A stretch of 52,339 bases of DNA from Ahrensia marina (GCF_001293565.1 NZ_JXMU01000028.1:1-52339); one strand, 5' to 3'. Counted from the first letter of the stretch, positions 1 through 8,994 are shown. Numbers and translations are program-made. The notes: generated from the sequence alone by a model not told the origin.

Positions 1-63
1 GACATGCGGCAAATCAAAGGGTTAGAGCGTGGAAGTGATTCAATGAAAAGCAGACACGCTCTA
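1..63. repeat. RIME-like intergenic repeat, partial, with adjoining inverted repeat
   Basis: The first 21 bases recur exactly near the right end (52314-52334), and the match continues with one mismatch over 26 bases. The wording resembles the right half of the rhizobial intergenic mosaic element (RIME), a palindromic repeat of Rhizobiales; that family name comes from memory. It is followed by a 9-bp inverted repeat, TAGAGCGTG at 23-31 and CACGCTCTA at 55-63, whose right arm contains the stop codon of the minus-strand carbonic anhydrase gene. The hairpin could act as a transcript end for that gene, but there is no clear T-tract. The left part of the element lies outside the window. Confidence 0.7.
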
Positions 64-588
64 GATTTTCTTTAAGTCCTTCGCAAAGCGTTTGGCGTTT
101 TGCACATAGCTTTCGGCGGAATCACGCAGCATCTGTTCGGCTTTTTCATCCAGTGTGCGAATGGCTTTGGCCGGTGACCCGACAATCAAACTGTTGTCGG
201 GAAACTCTTTCCCTTCGGTCACAAGAGCACCAGCACCCACAAGCGAATTCTTGCCTATTTTCGCACCGTTAAGAACAATCGCGCCAATACCGATGAGAGA
301 GTTTTCGCCAATCGTGCAGCCGTGCAGCATTGCGCGGTGACCGATTGTGCACCCCTCTGCGATTGTCAGCGGGTAGCCCATATCGGTATGCATACAGACA
401 TGTTCCTGAACATTGGTCCTGGCGCCAATATTGATCTGTTCATTGTCGCCGCGCAGCACCACCCCGAACCAGATGCCGGTGTCCTGACCAAGCACAATAT
501 CGCCGATAATTTGCGCATCATCTGCTACAAATGCCGGTCCGCTGCCGTGATAATCAGGTTTTCTGTCCGCTAAAGTGTAAACTGTCAT
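61..588 (-). CDS. gamma-class carbonic anhydrase family protein (hexapeptide repeat)
   Basis: A left-handed beta-helix protein of 175 residues, the usual length of the YrdA/CaiE/gamma carbonic anhydrase group. The zinc ligands of the family are in place: H67, H84 and H89, with the last two five residues apart as in Cam of Methanosarcina. The structural RGD at 46-48 and the N59/Q61 pair are also present. Hexapeptide turns run from about residue 20 to 145, followed by a C-terminal helix. The ATG has a good GGGAG ribosome site seven bases upstream. Family members bind zinc or iron and may hydrate CO2, though many bacterial ones have no proven activity. The stop lies in the arm of a terminal hairpin. 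Confidence 0.9.
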   Translation of the reverse strand: MTVYTLADRKPDYHGSGPAFVADDAQIIGDIVLGQDTGIWFGVVLRGDNEQINIGARTNVQEHVCMHTDMGYPLTIAEGCTIGHRAMLHGCTIGENSLIGIGAIVLNGAKIGKNSLVGAGALVTEGKEFPDNSLIVGSPAKAIRTLDEKAEQMLRDSAESYVQNAKRFAKDLKKI

Positions 589-623
589 TACTTACTCCCG
601 ACACTGCGTCATTCTTGCCAAAC

Positions 624-956
624 CTAGATAGGCCATGTCTTGGGCACAAGTATCAGATAGGCGGACTGCACGATAGCAAATCCCAAAATACCGCTCCAAG
701 TGCTTGCGATTACGCCTTTGGCAATAAGATCGAGATGAGCTGTATTAACAATACTGTGCCCTCCCTCGCCTGCATTCCACAACTTTAAGACCAGTACCGG
801 CCCGCAAAAGACAAACACCAGTGCCGATAGGATAACGCCGAGATCTTCCACCGTATATCGATCCAAATTTGGTTCTTCCGGGAAAATTGCAGCCAAAAGG
901 AAATAAATCGCCAATGCGACAGTCATTCCGGCGATTATCATCATCAAAACAAACAT
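624..956 (-). CDS. small inner-membrane protein of unknown function
   Basis: A 110-residue protein with three hydrophobic stretches, at about residues 2-24, 40-60 and 80-105, separated by short polar loops (EEPNLDRYTVED after the first). I do not recognise a named family with certainty; similar short membrane proteins are common beside carbonic anhydrase genes in Rhizobiales, which is a recollection. It lies 35 bases upstream of the carbonic anhydrase gene on the same strand and may be co-transcribed with it. No catalytic motif is visible. Confidence 0.65.
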   Translation of the reverse strand: MFVLMMIIAGMTVALAIYFLLAAIFPEEPNLDRYTVEDLGVILSALVFVFCGPVLVLKLWNAGEGGHSIVNTAHLDLIAKGVIASTWSGILGFAIVQSAYLILVPKTWPI

Positions 957-1045
957 TACACATACTCTTTACTAACTATTTACCATGATACTGCTCAATA
1001 GTTGTTGTGCCTAGCACCTGATTCCAGACTTTACCGGAGTAGTTA

Positions 1046-1792
1046 ATGCCCGCGCAGGCCATAAGCCCGTCAGAGGAAAATATCAGCCAAGGCATGCCGC
1101 GGATCGTTTGGCGTGTGTTTTCTGTTTTTGGAATTTTGGCCATTTTGTCGTTGGCATTGTATTTGTTCGGCTCGTTCTATGGTGAGCGCATGAGCCATGC
1201 CGGTCACTCAACAGATGAAACTGTTTTATCTGTTTTTATCGGCAATGACGGTTTTGAAATTCCCGCCAACATGATTCGTCATGCTGACCAACGCAACAGT
1301 GGCAGCACGTCACGACTCGATATCTATTTACACTGGCCGACCCAAAGCGGCTATTCCGTTGAACTTGCACCGGCTTTTCGCGAAGCGGACCCCAAAAAAA
1401 TTGAGCTGGTTATGGCTGGTCTAACGAAACGCCGTAGTTTTTTGGACATGGCGGATCGCTTCCAGCCTGTCTATCTTGATGCCATTGACCAATCGAAAAT
1501 CAAGAAGCTGAAGAACGGTTTATATGTAGCGCCATTGCTGGCCGAATATGGCTATGTGAATGAAAAGCTTGTTTACAGCTTGGCGGCGGGCGCTGACCGT
1601 CCGGAATTTATTGCGCGTTGCCAAGCGTCAACCGGTGATGGACCCGCCCTGCTTTTACCCTGCGAGACAGATATATTTATCGGCAATAATACTGAAGCTA
1701 AATTCCGCTTTGCCACATCGAAGCTTGTTGAATGGCAGCGTTTTTCAAAGGAAATAAGTGCATTTGCCGACCGCATATCAGTCGGCAAATGA
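1046..1792 (+). CDS. conserved hypothetical, single-pass membrane-anchored protein
   Basis: 248 residues. A hydrophobic segment at about 26-46 follows a short basic cytoplasmic start, so the rest should face the periplasm as a signal-anchored domain. The start ATG follows a strong CCGGAGT ribosome site. The C-terminal region has two cysteines about 15 residues apart (in RCQAST and PCETDI), which could form a disulfide. No enzyme motif is recognised. The last codons form an 11-bp hairpin with the stop. It is transcribed away from the neighbouring minus-strand small membrane gene and converges on the DUF3126 gene. Function unknown. Confidence 0.75.
   Translation: MPAQAISPSEENISQGMPRIVWRVFSVFGILAILSLALYLFGSFYGERMSHAGHSTDETVLSVFIGNDGFEIPANMIRHADQRNSGSTSRLDIYLHWPTQSGYSVELAPAFREADPKKIELVMAGLTKRRSFLDMADRFQPVYLDAIDQSKIKKLKNGLYVAPLLAEYGYVNEKLVYSLAAGADRPEFIARCQASTGDGPALLLPCETDIFIGNNTEAKFRFATSKLVEWQRFSKEISAFADRISVGK
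1761..1791. terminator. hairpin at a gene end, possible bidirectional terminator
   Basis: A perfect 11-bp stem, CATTTGCCGAC at 1761-1771 pairing with GTCGGCAAATG at 1781-1791, with a 9-base loop. It spans the last codons and most of the stop of the plus-strand gene and lies just beyond the end of the convergent DUF3126 gene at 1805. Neither side has a clean run of T, so termination strength is uncertain. Confidence 0.5.
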
Positions 1793-1804
1793 AGCGCTTA
1801 AGGC

Positions 1805-2020
1805 TTAAAGTTCTTCGAGATCAAAATCCAGAATCGACATTGAAAGATCATAAGAGGTTTCGCCCTCATCAATGATTTTTGTCACAACGCCCAAAAACTC
1901 TTCACCGATATAAAGTTCCGCAGAATCCTTGATTTTCGGACGCGCTCTGACAGCCAATGTCGCGTTGTTAAACGTCTTTTGAAAATATTTTGTCAGCAAT
2001 GCTAATTCGTCAGCGTTCAC
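1805..2020 (-). CDS. DUF3126 family protein
   Basis: A small acidic alphaproteobacterial protein of 71 residues, matching DUF3126. It opens with a helix (VNADELALLTKYFQKTFNN) and contains IYGE/LYIGEEFLGV-type beta strands and an acidic end (DFDLEEL). I place the start at the GTG at 2020, because the GGAG ribosome site is 7 bases from it but only 1 base from the ATG at 2026, and because the resulting N-terminus fits the M-K-P-D/E-E opening that I recall for the family. The function is unknown. It lies downstream of cysE on the same strand and may share its transcript. Confidence 0.85.
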   Translation of the reverse strand: MNADELALLTKYFQKTFNNATLAVRARPKIKDSAELYIGEEFLGVVTKIIDEGETSYDLSMSILDFDLEEL

Positions 2021-2104
2021 GCTCATTCTCCAATTATTGTTTTGTATTCAGGCTGGCCGCTGTGAACCATGCTCATTGATTCAGTGCAACCGCTAGCCGC
2101 ATGA

Positions 2105-2920
2105 TTATCCAATCAATTGGTCCATCGCACGGGACGGCTCTGAACAACCACTGTCGCCCACAACTTTCGCAGGCACACCCGCTGCAGTTTTCATCGGCGG
2201 TATCTCTGCCAATACAACGGAACCTGCGGCGATTTTCGAACAATGGCCTATCTTGATATTGCCAAGGATTTTGGCACCCGCGCCAATCAACACGCCGTTG
2301 CCAATTTTCGGATGCCGGTCAGAGCCTTCCTTGCCCGTACCGCCAAGCGTTACAGCATGAAGAATGGATACATCATCGCCGATGACCGCTGTTTCACCGA
2401 CAACCAGACCGGTTGCGTGGTCAAGGAAAATACCCTTGCCGATACGCGCTGCCGGATTGATATCTGTTTGGAACACGGATGATGAACGGCTTTGAATATA
2501 AAGCGCCAGATCACGGCGGCCATTGTTAAGCAGCCAGTGGGCCAGACGGTGCGCCTGAATTGCGTGAAAACCTTTGAAATAAAGCACAGGCTCCAGATAA
2601 CGGCGGCATGCAGGGTCGCGGTCATAGATCGCCTGAATATCGACACGCATAAAGTGACCGAAATTATCATCACTTTGCGCGAGTTCACCAAACGCATGGC
2701 GAATGATGTCAGCAGGCACATCCGCATGATCAAGACGTTCAGCGATGCGGTGTGCCACGGCGTCTTCAAGCGTCTTGTGATTAAGGATCGACGCATACAT
2801 GAAAGCACCGAGTAACGCTTCATCATTGATCGCTTGTTGCGCTTCGTTGCGTATCGACGACCAGATAGGATCAACCGGATTGATCTGTTCACGCGCGGCG
2901 CTTGGATTTGAAGTTGACAT
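2105..2920 (-). CDS. cysE: serine O-acetyltransferase
   Basis: Makes O-acetylserine from serine and acetyl-CoA, the first committed step of cysteine synthesis, in the cytoplasm. From the ATG at 2920 the protein has 271 residues. The N-terminal helical SATase domain covers about 15-140 and the left-handed beta-helix about 155-255. The catalytic residues of the family are found at the expected spacing: D102, D167-H168 (in DHATG) and H203 (in DRHPKI), matching D92, D157/H158 and H193 of E. coli CysE. A GGAA ribosome site precedes this ATG; the longer frame begins with GTG/ATG at 2962/2959 without a ribosome site. The C-terminal tail is present, so cysteine feedback and CysK binding are plausible. 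Confidence 0.95.
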   Translation of the reverse strand: MSTSNPSAAREQINPVDPIWSSIRNEAQQAINDEALLGAFMYASILNHKTLEDAVAHRIAERLDHADVPADIIRHAFGELAQSDDNFGHFMRVDIQAIYDRDPACRRYLEPVLYFKGFHAIQAHRLAHWLLNNGRRDLALYIQSRSSSVFQTDINPAARIGKGIFLDHATGLVVGETAVIGDDVSILHAVTLGGTGKEGSDRHPKIGNGVLIGAGAKILGNIKIGHCSKIAAGSVVLAEIPPMKTAAGVPAKVVGDSGCSEPSRAMDQLIG

Positions 2921-2995
2921 CGTCAGTTCCACTATTCGTTGCGTCTCGTTATCGAGCATCACTTACATCACAAAGTAGCACGGCTACATAATCAA

Positions 2996-3754
2996 TCAAA
3001 GTTGATCGTTCAAAAAGCTTAATGCAGTTTTTTTGAACGATGCATCGCCAACAGCCAACATATGATCTCTGCGTTCAATTTCAAAGGCTTGCGCGTTTTC
3101 CATCAGCTCTGCCAACGCCGCAGGACTGCCGGCAATGTCGTCCTTTGTTCCAACCGCAACCAATGTCGGGACGGTAATTTTTGCCATATCTTCTTTGGAA
3201 ATCAGCGTGCGGGAAGATTTTATGCATGCGGCAAGCGCAAAACGGTCCGATTTTGTCTGGTCGGCAAATTTACGGAATGTACGCCCCTGCTCGTGCGTCA
3301 CATCGTCCAATGAGGGTGCGAGTAGCGCATCGGCAATCGGATCCCATTCGCCGACACCTTCGACCATGCCGATGCCGAGACCGCCGAAAATAAGACTTTT
3401 CACTTTATCCGGGTGCCTCAGCGCCAGAAACGCTGAAATTCGCGCACCCATCGAATAACCCATGACATGCGCCTGCCGGATATCAAGATGATCGAGCAGA
3501 GCGGCCGCGTCATCAGCCATTGTTTCCGGCGTGTAAGCTTCAGGTTCATGGGGCTTGTCGCTTTCACCATGGCCACGATTGTCGATGGCAATAACGCGGT
3601 AACCGGCATCAGTCAGGGTTTGCACCCAACCCGGGCTTACCCAATTGACCCGTTTGTTGGACGCAAAGCCATGAATAAGCAAAATCGGCGTTGCATCACG
3701 CGACCCCTCATCATGGAATGCGAAATTCAAGTCATCGTGATAAAAGTCGGGCAT
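2996..3754 (-). CDS. alpha/beta hydrolase
   Basis: 252 residues with a complete alpha/beta hydrolase fold and no signal peptide, so cytoplasmic. The oxyanion strand ends in LIHGFASNKR (27-35), the nucleophile elbow is GYSMGA with S101, the acid lies in VGTKDDIAG near 204 and the histidine in ERRDHM near 231. DNRGHGESDKP (58-68) is typical of the epoxide hydrolase, haloalkane dehalogenase and esterase group. The substrate cannot be told from sequence. It is divergent from the zinc-finger gene that starts at 3864, leaving about 110 bases for two promoters. Confidence 0.85.
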   Translation of the reverse strand: MPDFYHDDLNFAFHDEGSRDATPILLIHGFASNKRVNWVSPGWVQTLTDAGYRVIAIDNRGHGESDKPHEPEAYTPETMADDAAALLDHLDIRQAHVMGYSMGARISAFLALRHPDKVKSLIFGGLGIGMVEGVGEWDPIADALLAPSLDDVTHEQGRTFRKFADQTKSDRFALAACIKSSRTLISKEDMAKITVPTLVAVGTKDDIAGSPAALAELMENAQAFEIERRDHMLAVGDASFKKTALSFLNDQL

Positions 3755-3863
3755 ATTGAATCCATCTTTGAGAAAGCCGATTTGCTATGTAGAAATTTTA
3801 TTCAAGATTGGCTAGAGCATAGCCAGACAAAAGGTTTTGAGCGATATCAACGGAGAATTCAGC

Positions 3864-4112
3864 ATGGCTGGCGGTAAAACACCTCATTTTCACAATAGCG
3901 AAGGACATGCGCGTATTGAAGTTGGTGTGAAAGAATTCATGTGTATCGGTGCTTTGCCACCTTATGATCACCCGCATGTGTTTTTGGATATGGGTGGCGA
4001 CTCAGAGAAAGTCTGTCCGTATTGCTCGACACTTTACGTCTATAATGGCGCACTGAAAGCTGACGAAACCACGCCGCAAGGCTGTGCGTTTGATACGTCC
4101 AAAGCCGCATAA
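3864..4112 (+). CDS. CHCC zinc-finger protein, homologue of complex I subunit NDUFS6
   Basis: 82 residues. C27, H36/H38, C51 and C54 form the zf-CHCC pattern, the zinc site found in the mitochondrial complex I accessory subunit NDUFS6 and its alphaproteobacterial relatives. In mitochondria this subunit is needed for late assembly of NADH:quinone oxidoreductase. The ATG at 3864 has a CGGAGAA ribosome site; a longer frame starting at 3837 is not supported. The stop overlaps the next start in TAATG, so translation of the monooxygenase is probably coupled. A second accessory complex I gene (NDUFS4-like) is at 12975. Confidence 0.88.
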   Translation: MAGGKTPHFHNSEGHARIEVGVKEFMCIGALPPYDHPHVFLDMGGDSEKVCPYCSTLYVYNGALKADETTPQGCAFDTSKAA

Positions 4113-5248
4113 TGCCTAATATCGCCATCATTGGTGGCGGTATCGCAGGTCTTACCTGCGCCCTCGCACTGGCACAGCGCGGCTTTCACTCAACCATTTT
4201 CGAGCAGGCAACCGCTCTCAAAGAGGTCGGCGCCGGTATTCAGCTTTCGCCAAATGCCGTAAAGCCGCTTGAAAAGCTTGGCCTGATGCCCGCAATCAAC
4301 GGCTTTGCCAGCGCACCGCGTGCAATCAAAATCTATTCCGGACGGTCCGGCAAACCGATTGTTCAATTGCCGCTGGGCCAGACAATCGAAAAACAGTTTG
4401 GCGCGCCCTATCTTTCAGTCCACCGTGCGGATTTGCAAAAAGCCTTGGCACAAGCCTGTGAACGCTCGCCAAAGATTGCGACCAATCTTGGCGCTCAGAT
4501 TGAGCGCGTGCCGCTTGAAAACGGTAAAGCGGACATTTTGGGTGATTTCTTTGATCTTGTCATTGTGGCCGATGGTGTGAACTCCAAGCTTCGCAAACAG
4601 TGTTTTGCGCTGGATGCCGTTGATACCGGCTTGATCGCATGGCGCGCGACTTTCGCGATGGATGAACGTCCTGAGGCATTCTCAAACCATTCAACCACAT
4701 TGTGCCTTAGCAGTGCGGCGCATTTGGTCACCTATCCCATCGCATCCGGCCTAGAATTGAATGCCGTTGCAATTTTAGCAGAAGGCACAGATATCCGCAG
4801 CGGTTTTGACAAATGGTCATCCAAATGGAAGCCATTGCTCGAAAAGCAAAACGAATGGATAGCCTGGCCGCTCCGGGCAGCACCGACTATGGCAAGCCGG
4901 CTCAATGGCCCTTTCGTGTTTATGGGTGACGCGGCGCATGGAATGCTGCCTTTCGCCGCGCAAGGCGGGGCCATGGCAATAGAAGATGCCTTTATGCTGG
5001 CAACAGCGATATCCAAGTTAAAAAGTAACCCGAAAGCCTTACGGCACTGGGCGATTGCGCGTGAAAAACGCACAACGAAAGTCGCGGCGACAGCGCGGCA
5101 GAACCGGCAAATATATCACCTTCCCCAACCGATGGCGAAGATACGTGATTCCGGCATGGCTATGCTCGGTCCGGAACGGCTGATGGCACGGCAAAGCTGG
5201 ATCTATGATTTTGATGCCACCGCGTGGAGCCCGAACTCCAGCGCTTGA
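4112..5248 (+). CDS. FAD-dependent monooxygenase (salicylate hydroxylase / UbiH-like)
   Basis: 378 residues of the group A flavoprotein hydroxylase family. The N-terminal Rossmann motif GGGIAG is at 8-13 and E31 should bind the ribose. The DG motif (VIVADGVNS) lies at 150-158 and the second FAD motif GDAAHGMLPFAAQGG at 272-285. It ends soon after this domain, so it has no extra C-terminal domain. Members hydroxylate aromatic rings with NAD(P)H and oxygen; a role in ubiquinone synthesis is possible but not shown. It is coupled to the CHCC gene by TAATG. Its last 46 bases overlap the end of the convergent DUF2459 gene. Confidence 0.88.
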   Translation: MPNIAIIGGGIAGLTCALALAQRGFHSTIFEQATALKEVGAGIQLSPNAVKPLEKLGLMPAINGFASAPRAIKIYSGRSGKPIVQLPLGQTIEKQFGAPYLSVHRADLQKALAQACERSPKIATNLGAQIERVPLENGKADILGDFFDLVIVADGVNSKLRKQCFALDAVDTGLIAWRATFAMDERPEAFSNHSTTLCLSSAAHLVTYPIASGLELNAVAILAEGTDIRSGFDKWSSKWKPLLEKQNEWIAWPLRAAPTMASRLNGPFVFMGDAAHGMLPFAAQGGAMAIEDAFMLATAISKLKSNPKALRHWAIAREKRTTKVAATARQNRQIYHLPQPMAKIRDSGMAMLGPERLMARQSWIYDFDATAWSPNSSA

Positions 5249-5859
5249 GATGTCGGTGTCCAGAGGCCCACACCAATACCAATTTCCCTCAGCCGCCTGC
5301 CCGTCCACGTATTACAACTGAGCCAGGGCGCAAAACGCCCGTTTCCGGCGTAGAACCGGTCACCAACCCCCTGCGTTACGTCAAGCGGGTTTTTGCTGGC
5401 AAAGAAACGCGCCATATTTTTAAGCAAGGCTTGATATTGCGATTTTGATATCTCAAAGGCAAATATGTTCTCGCCTGCCTTTAAGTCGCCAAGCGGCGTG
5501 ATGTGCATGACCGTCTCATCAAAAGCGAGTGCTTTTGCGGCAATTCCGACAGTTAAATCTGATACAGCCAGCAAGCTGGTATAGGCTGTTTTTGAGCCCC
5601 AGCCGAACGCCCAATATTTTACATGATCGATCTGGACAGGATAGTCCTGCTCGCTAAGGCCAAGCTGCTCAAACGTCTGTCCATCAAGCCGAGGAACCGC
5701 AATATCCGAATGAAAGCCGTTTGAGAGGACATAGATCGTCACACGGTCTTTGGCTGAACCTGCGTGATCTGATGATGCCGGAAAAGGTACAGCGCCGAGC
5801 AAAAGCGCCGCAATCACTAGGATCACGGCGCCTGCTAAATATTTTAAGATACGCAACAA
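5203..5859 (-). CDS. DUF2459 (TIGR02117) family exported protein
   Basis: 218 residues. A hydrophobic signal or anchor runs over 7-26, followed by a periplasmic domain. SNGFHSD near 47-53, YWAFGWGS near 83-90, VMHITPL and SCNTWTGRRL near 181-190 are typical of TIGR02117/DUF2459. The conserved H, C and second H of that family suggest a papain-like or NlpC-like fold, but this is inference. Oddly, the frame has no ATG: it begins with TTG TTG directly after the aapP stop, with no ribosome site, so it may rely on translation coupling from aapP. The function is not known. Confidence 0.78.
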   Translation of the reverse strand: MLRILKYLAGAVILVIAALLLGAVPFPASSDHAGSAKDRVTIYVLSNGFHSDIAVPRLDGQTFEQLGLSEQDYPVQIDHVKYWAFGWGSKTAYTSLLAVSDLTVGIAAKALAFDETVMHITPLGDLKAGENIFAFEISKSQYQALLKNMARFFASKNPLDVTQGVGDRFYAGNGRFAPWLSCNTWTGRRLREIGIGVGLWTPTSQALEFGLHAVASKS

Positions 5860-6663
5860 TTAGTGCAGGATCTGACTCAAGAACAGTTTCGTGCGCTCGT
5901 GCTGCGGATTGTCAAAGAACTCGTCCGGCTCGTTCTGTTCAACAATCTGGCCCTGGTCCATGAAAATAACACGGTTCGCAACCTGACGGGCAAAGCCCAT
6001 TTCGTGCGTTACGCAGAGCATGGTCATGCCCTCTTCGGCCAAGCCAACCATCGTATCAAGTACTTCTTTGATCATTTCAGGATCGAGCGCGGATGTTGGC
6101 TCATCGAAAAGCATGATGCGCGGGTTCATGCACAATGAGCGGGCAATCGCCACACGTTGCTGCTGACCACCGGAAAGCTGGCCTGGATATTTATGGGCCT
6201 GCTCCGGAATTTTCACGCGCTCAAGGAAGTGCATGGCGCGCTCTTCGGCTTCCTTCTTAGGTGTTTTACGCACCCAGATTGGCGCCAATGTACAGTTTTC
6301 CAAAATCGTCAGATGCGGAAATAGATTGAAGTGCTGGAACACCATGCCAACTTCGCGGCGCACTTCATCAATCTTTTTCAGATCGTTGGTCAACTCGATA
6401 CCGTCGACAATAATCTTGCCCTTCTGGTGCTCTTCCAGACGGTTGATACAGCGGATCATTGTTGATTTGCCGGAACCGGATGGCCCCGCAATAACAATAC
6501 GCTCGCCGCGCATCACTTTCAGGTTGATATCTTTAAGTACATGGAAGTCGCCATACCACTTATGCATGCCGTCGATTTCAACAGCGACATCGGTATCCGA
6601 CACCTGCATTTTTGAACGGTCGACGCTTTTCGCGTCTTCTTTTACGGCGTTTTCAGTTGCCAT
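5860..6663 (-). CDS. aapP: general L-amino acid ABC transporter, ATP-binding protein
   Basis: The ATPase of the general amino-acid importer, acting as a homodimer on the inner face of the membrane. 267 residues with an unusual acidic and basic N-terminal extension of about 25 residues before the ABC domain. Walker [10 protein letters not shown] is at 60-68, Q110 in the Q-loop, signature LSGGQQQR at 163-170, Walker B IMLFDEP at 183-189 and the switch histidine at 220. The GlnQ/HisP subfamily and the order J-Q-M-P identify it as AapP. It lies 9 bases downstream of aapM and directly before the DUF2459 frame. Confidence 0.95.
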   Translation of the reverse strand: MATENAVKEDAKSVDRSKMQVSDTDVAVEIDGMHKWYGDFHVLKDINLKVMRGERIVIAGPSGSGKSTMIRCINRLEEHQKGKIIVDGIELTNDLKKIDEVRREVGMVFQHFNLFPHLTILENCTLAPIWVRKTPKKEAEERAMHFLERVKIPEQAHKYPGQLSGGQQQRVAIARSLCMNPRIMLFDEPTSALDPEMIKEVLDTMVGLAEEGMTMLCVTHEMGFARQVANRVIFMDQGQIVEQNEPDEFFDNPQHERTKLFLSQILH

Positions 6664-6672
6664 TTGGTAATC

Positions 6673-7809
6673 CTAACTTTTGTGGCCAGTGTCGAGACGA
6701 CGTTCCATATACATGGAATAACGAGACATGCCGAAACAGAAAATAAAGTAAATAAAAGCCGCGAAGATCAAACCTGTCGCCGGCGTTTTCGCTGAAGCCC
6801 AATTCGCATCGGTGAAATTGAGTTGAACAATGCCCAGAAGATCGAAAATACCGATAATCAGAACAAGCGTTGTATCTTTGAAAAGACCAATGAAGGTATT
6901 CACGATGCCTGGAATAACCAGCGTCAAAGCCTGCGGCAAAATGATAAGCCGCATACTCTGCCAGAAGGTCAATGCCATGGCATCACCGGCCTCATATTGC
7001 CCTTTGGGAATTGCCTGCAATCCGCCGCGGATCACCTCTGCCATGTAGGCCGAGGCAAACAGGGTCACACCGACAAGTGCCCGGAGCAATTTATCGAACG
7101 ACACTCCATCCGGTAAAAAGAACGGCAACATAACCGATGACATGAACAACACTGTAATCAACGGTACACCGCGCCAGAACTCGATAAAAATAATCGAGAG
7201 CATCTTGATGATCGGCATTTTGGAACGTCGCCCCAGAGCCAGCAGTATGCCAAACGGAAACGATACAACAATACCGACGATCGCCACTACAAGCGTAACG
7301 AGCAAGCCGCCCCAGAGTGATGTTTCAACAGACTCCAGCCCCAATCTTCCGGTAAGCAGGATGAATGCCAGAATCGGGAAGATTACGAGGACGAAAATCG
7401 TGTTCCATTTTTTATAGGGCACCGACGGGATGGCCAAAGGCACCGTTCCTGCAATCAGCAGGATCGCTGTCAGATCCACGCGCCAACGCTCCTCGACGGG
7501 ATAACGTCCATACATGAACTGGCTGAACTTTGCGTCTACAAATGCCCAACAGGCTCCAGCACCGGGCACAATACATGCCTCCCGGTTTTCACCTGTCCAG
7601 ACAGCATCTGTAATCAGAAAGCGGAACATCGGCGGAATGATATAAAACAGCAGCAGGATTGCCGCGATGCTTAGTATCGTATCCGGGATAGTCGCAAAAA
7701 GATTTTGACGCACCCAAGCGATTGGGCCTTTGGAATTGATCGGTGCAGGTTCGTCCTGCACCATATCTGTTCTGACGTAAGCCAGAGAGTGATTTCTATC
7801 TTGTGCCAT
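6673..7809 (-). CDS. aapM: general L-amino acid ABC transporter, permease AapM
   Basis: 378-residue integral membrane subunit of the HisMQ family. The N-terminal half carries extra transmembrane helices (about 40-60 and 110-150) and a cysteine-containing loop ([13 protein letters not shown]), as AapM proteins have. The BPD_transp_1 domain occupies about 170-370, with the EAA loop [20 protein letters not shown] near 270-290 for docking with AapP. The ATG has a GGAGAG ribosome site 7 bases before it. It starts 3 bases after the aapQ stop, so the two permeases are in one transcript. Confidence 0.95.
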   Translation of the reverse strand: MAQDRNHSLAYVRTDMVQDEPAPINSKGPIAWVRQNLFATIPDTILSIAAILLLFYIIPPMFRFLITDAVWTGENREACIVPGAGACWAFVDAKFSQFMYGRYPVEERWRVDLTAILLIAGTVPLAIPSVPYKKWNTIFVLVIFPILAFILLTGRLGLESVETSLWGGLLVTLVVAIVGIVVSFPFGILLALGRRSKMPIIKMLSIIFIEFWRGVPLITVLFMSSVMLPFFLPDGVSFDKLLRALVGVTLFASAYMAEVIRGGLQAIPKGQYEAGDAMALTFWQSMRLIILPQALTLVIPGIVNTFIGLFKDTTLVLIIGIFDLLGIVQLNFTDANWASAKTPATGLIFAAFIYFIFCFGMSRYSMYMERRLDTGHKS

Positions 7810-7812
7810 GGT

Positions 7813-8994
7813 CTATCTCTCCACCAGCGATACGCGGCTGTTAAACCAGTTCATGAAGGTCGATGTAACCAATGATAGAAACAGGTAAACAAGCATTGTC
7901 ATCAAGACTACCTCAACCGCCTGACCGGTCTGGTTGAGTACTGTTCCCGAAAAGATAGCCACAAGATCAGGATATCCGATCGCAACGGCCAAAGACGAGT
8001 TCTTCGTCAGGTTCAAGTACTGGCTGGTAAGCGGCGGAATGACCACACGCATAGCCTGCGGCACAATCACTTTACGCATTGTGATATTCGGACGAATGCC
8101 AAGCGCGTAAGCGGCTTCTGTCTGGCCTTTGGACACAGCCAAAATACCCGACCGCACAATCTCGGCGATAAAAGCAGCCGTATAGAGCGCAAGGCCCAGC
8201 AAAAGCGCCACAAATTCAGGCAAGACAACAGAGCCGCCTCTAAAGTTGAAGCCGCCAAGTTCCGGATTTTCAATGACAAATGGAAAGCCCAATACGATCA
8301 GCGCCAGCAATGGCAAACCGAGTACCAAACCAAATCCGACGAGGATGGTCGGGAATTGCTGTCCGGTCTTCATCTGGCGTTTTTTAGCCCATTTAGCAAC
8401 CACGAAGGTTGCAATAATACCGACCACGAACGCCCAGAATATTGTTGAGGCGCCTGCTTCAGGTATGAACTTTGGGATCGCCAATCCGCGGTTACTAAGA
8501 TAGATGTTACCAACCTGCATAGCATCGCGCACATTCGGCAACACGCCGAGAACGGCTTTGTACCAAAACAGAAGCTGCAATAGCAGTGGAATGTTGCGTA
8601 ACAACTCAACATAAACCATGCATATTTTGCGGATAAGGTAGTTCTGAGAAAGACGACCGATGCCAACAGCAAAACCGATTATTGTCGCAAAAAATATGCC
8701 GAGCGCAGAGACGAGCAATGTGTTCGTCAAACCGACATAAAAGGCGCGTAAATAGGAACTGTCATTCGTATATTCTATCAATGACTGACTTACGTCAAAG
8801 CCGGAACGATCACTTAGAAAGCCGAAGCCGGAGGCAACATTAGCTTTTTCAAGGTTGGTGATCGCATTATTGATACCGGCATATACGAGCCAAGCAACAA
8901 TGGCGACAGTCAGACATTGGAAAAATATAGAGCGTGCAACGGGATCGTATAAAAGCGAAGCTTTACTGCTTTGAGCATTGCTGTCGTTATTCAT
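7813..8994 (-). CDS. aapQ: general L-amino acid ABC transporter, permease AapQ
   Basis: Partner permease of AapM, about 393 residues from the ATG at 8994. It has an N-terminal helix at about 25-45, a large loop, then the inner-membrane permease domain at about 85-385 with two cytoplasmic features: a long basic insert (AKKRQMKTGQQFP) and the EAA loop near 290-310. The insert lengthens it compared with ordinary HisQ permeases, as is normal for AapQ. A TTG nine bases upstream is an alternative start but is less likely. A hairpin terminator separates it from aapJ, so its mRNA level should be lower. Confidence 0.95.
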   Translation of the reverse strand: MNNDSNAQSSKASLLYDPVARSIFFQCLTVAIVAWLVYAGINNAITNLEKANVASGFGFLSDRSGFDVSQSLIEYTNDSSYLRAFYVGLTNTLLVSALGIFFATIIGFAVGIGRLSQNYLIRKICMVYVELLRNIPLLLQLLFWYKAVLGVLPNVRDAMQVGNIYLSNRGLAIPKFIPEAGASTIFWAFVVGIIATFVVAKWAKKRQMKTGQQFPTILVGFGLVLGLPLLALIVLGFPFVIENPELGGFNFRGGSVVLPEFVALLLGLALYTAAFIAEIVRSGILAVSKGQTEAAYALGIRPNITMRKVIVPQAMRVVIPPLTSQYLNLTKNSSLAVAIGYPDLVAIFSGTVLNQTGQAVEVVLMTMLVYLFLSLVTSTFMNWFNSRVSLVER

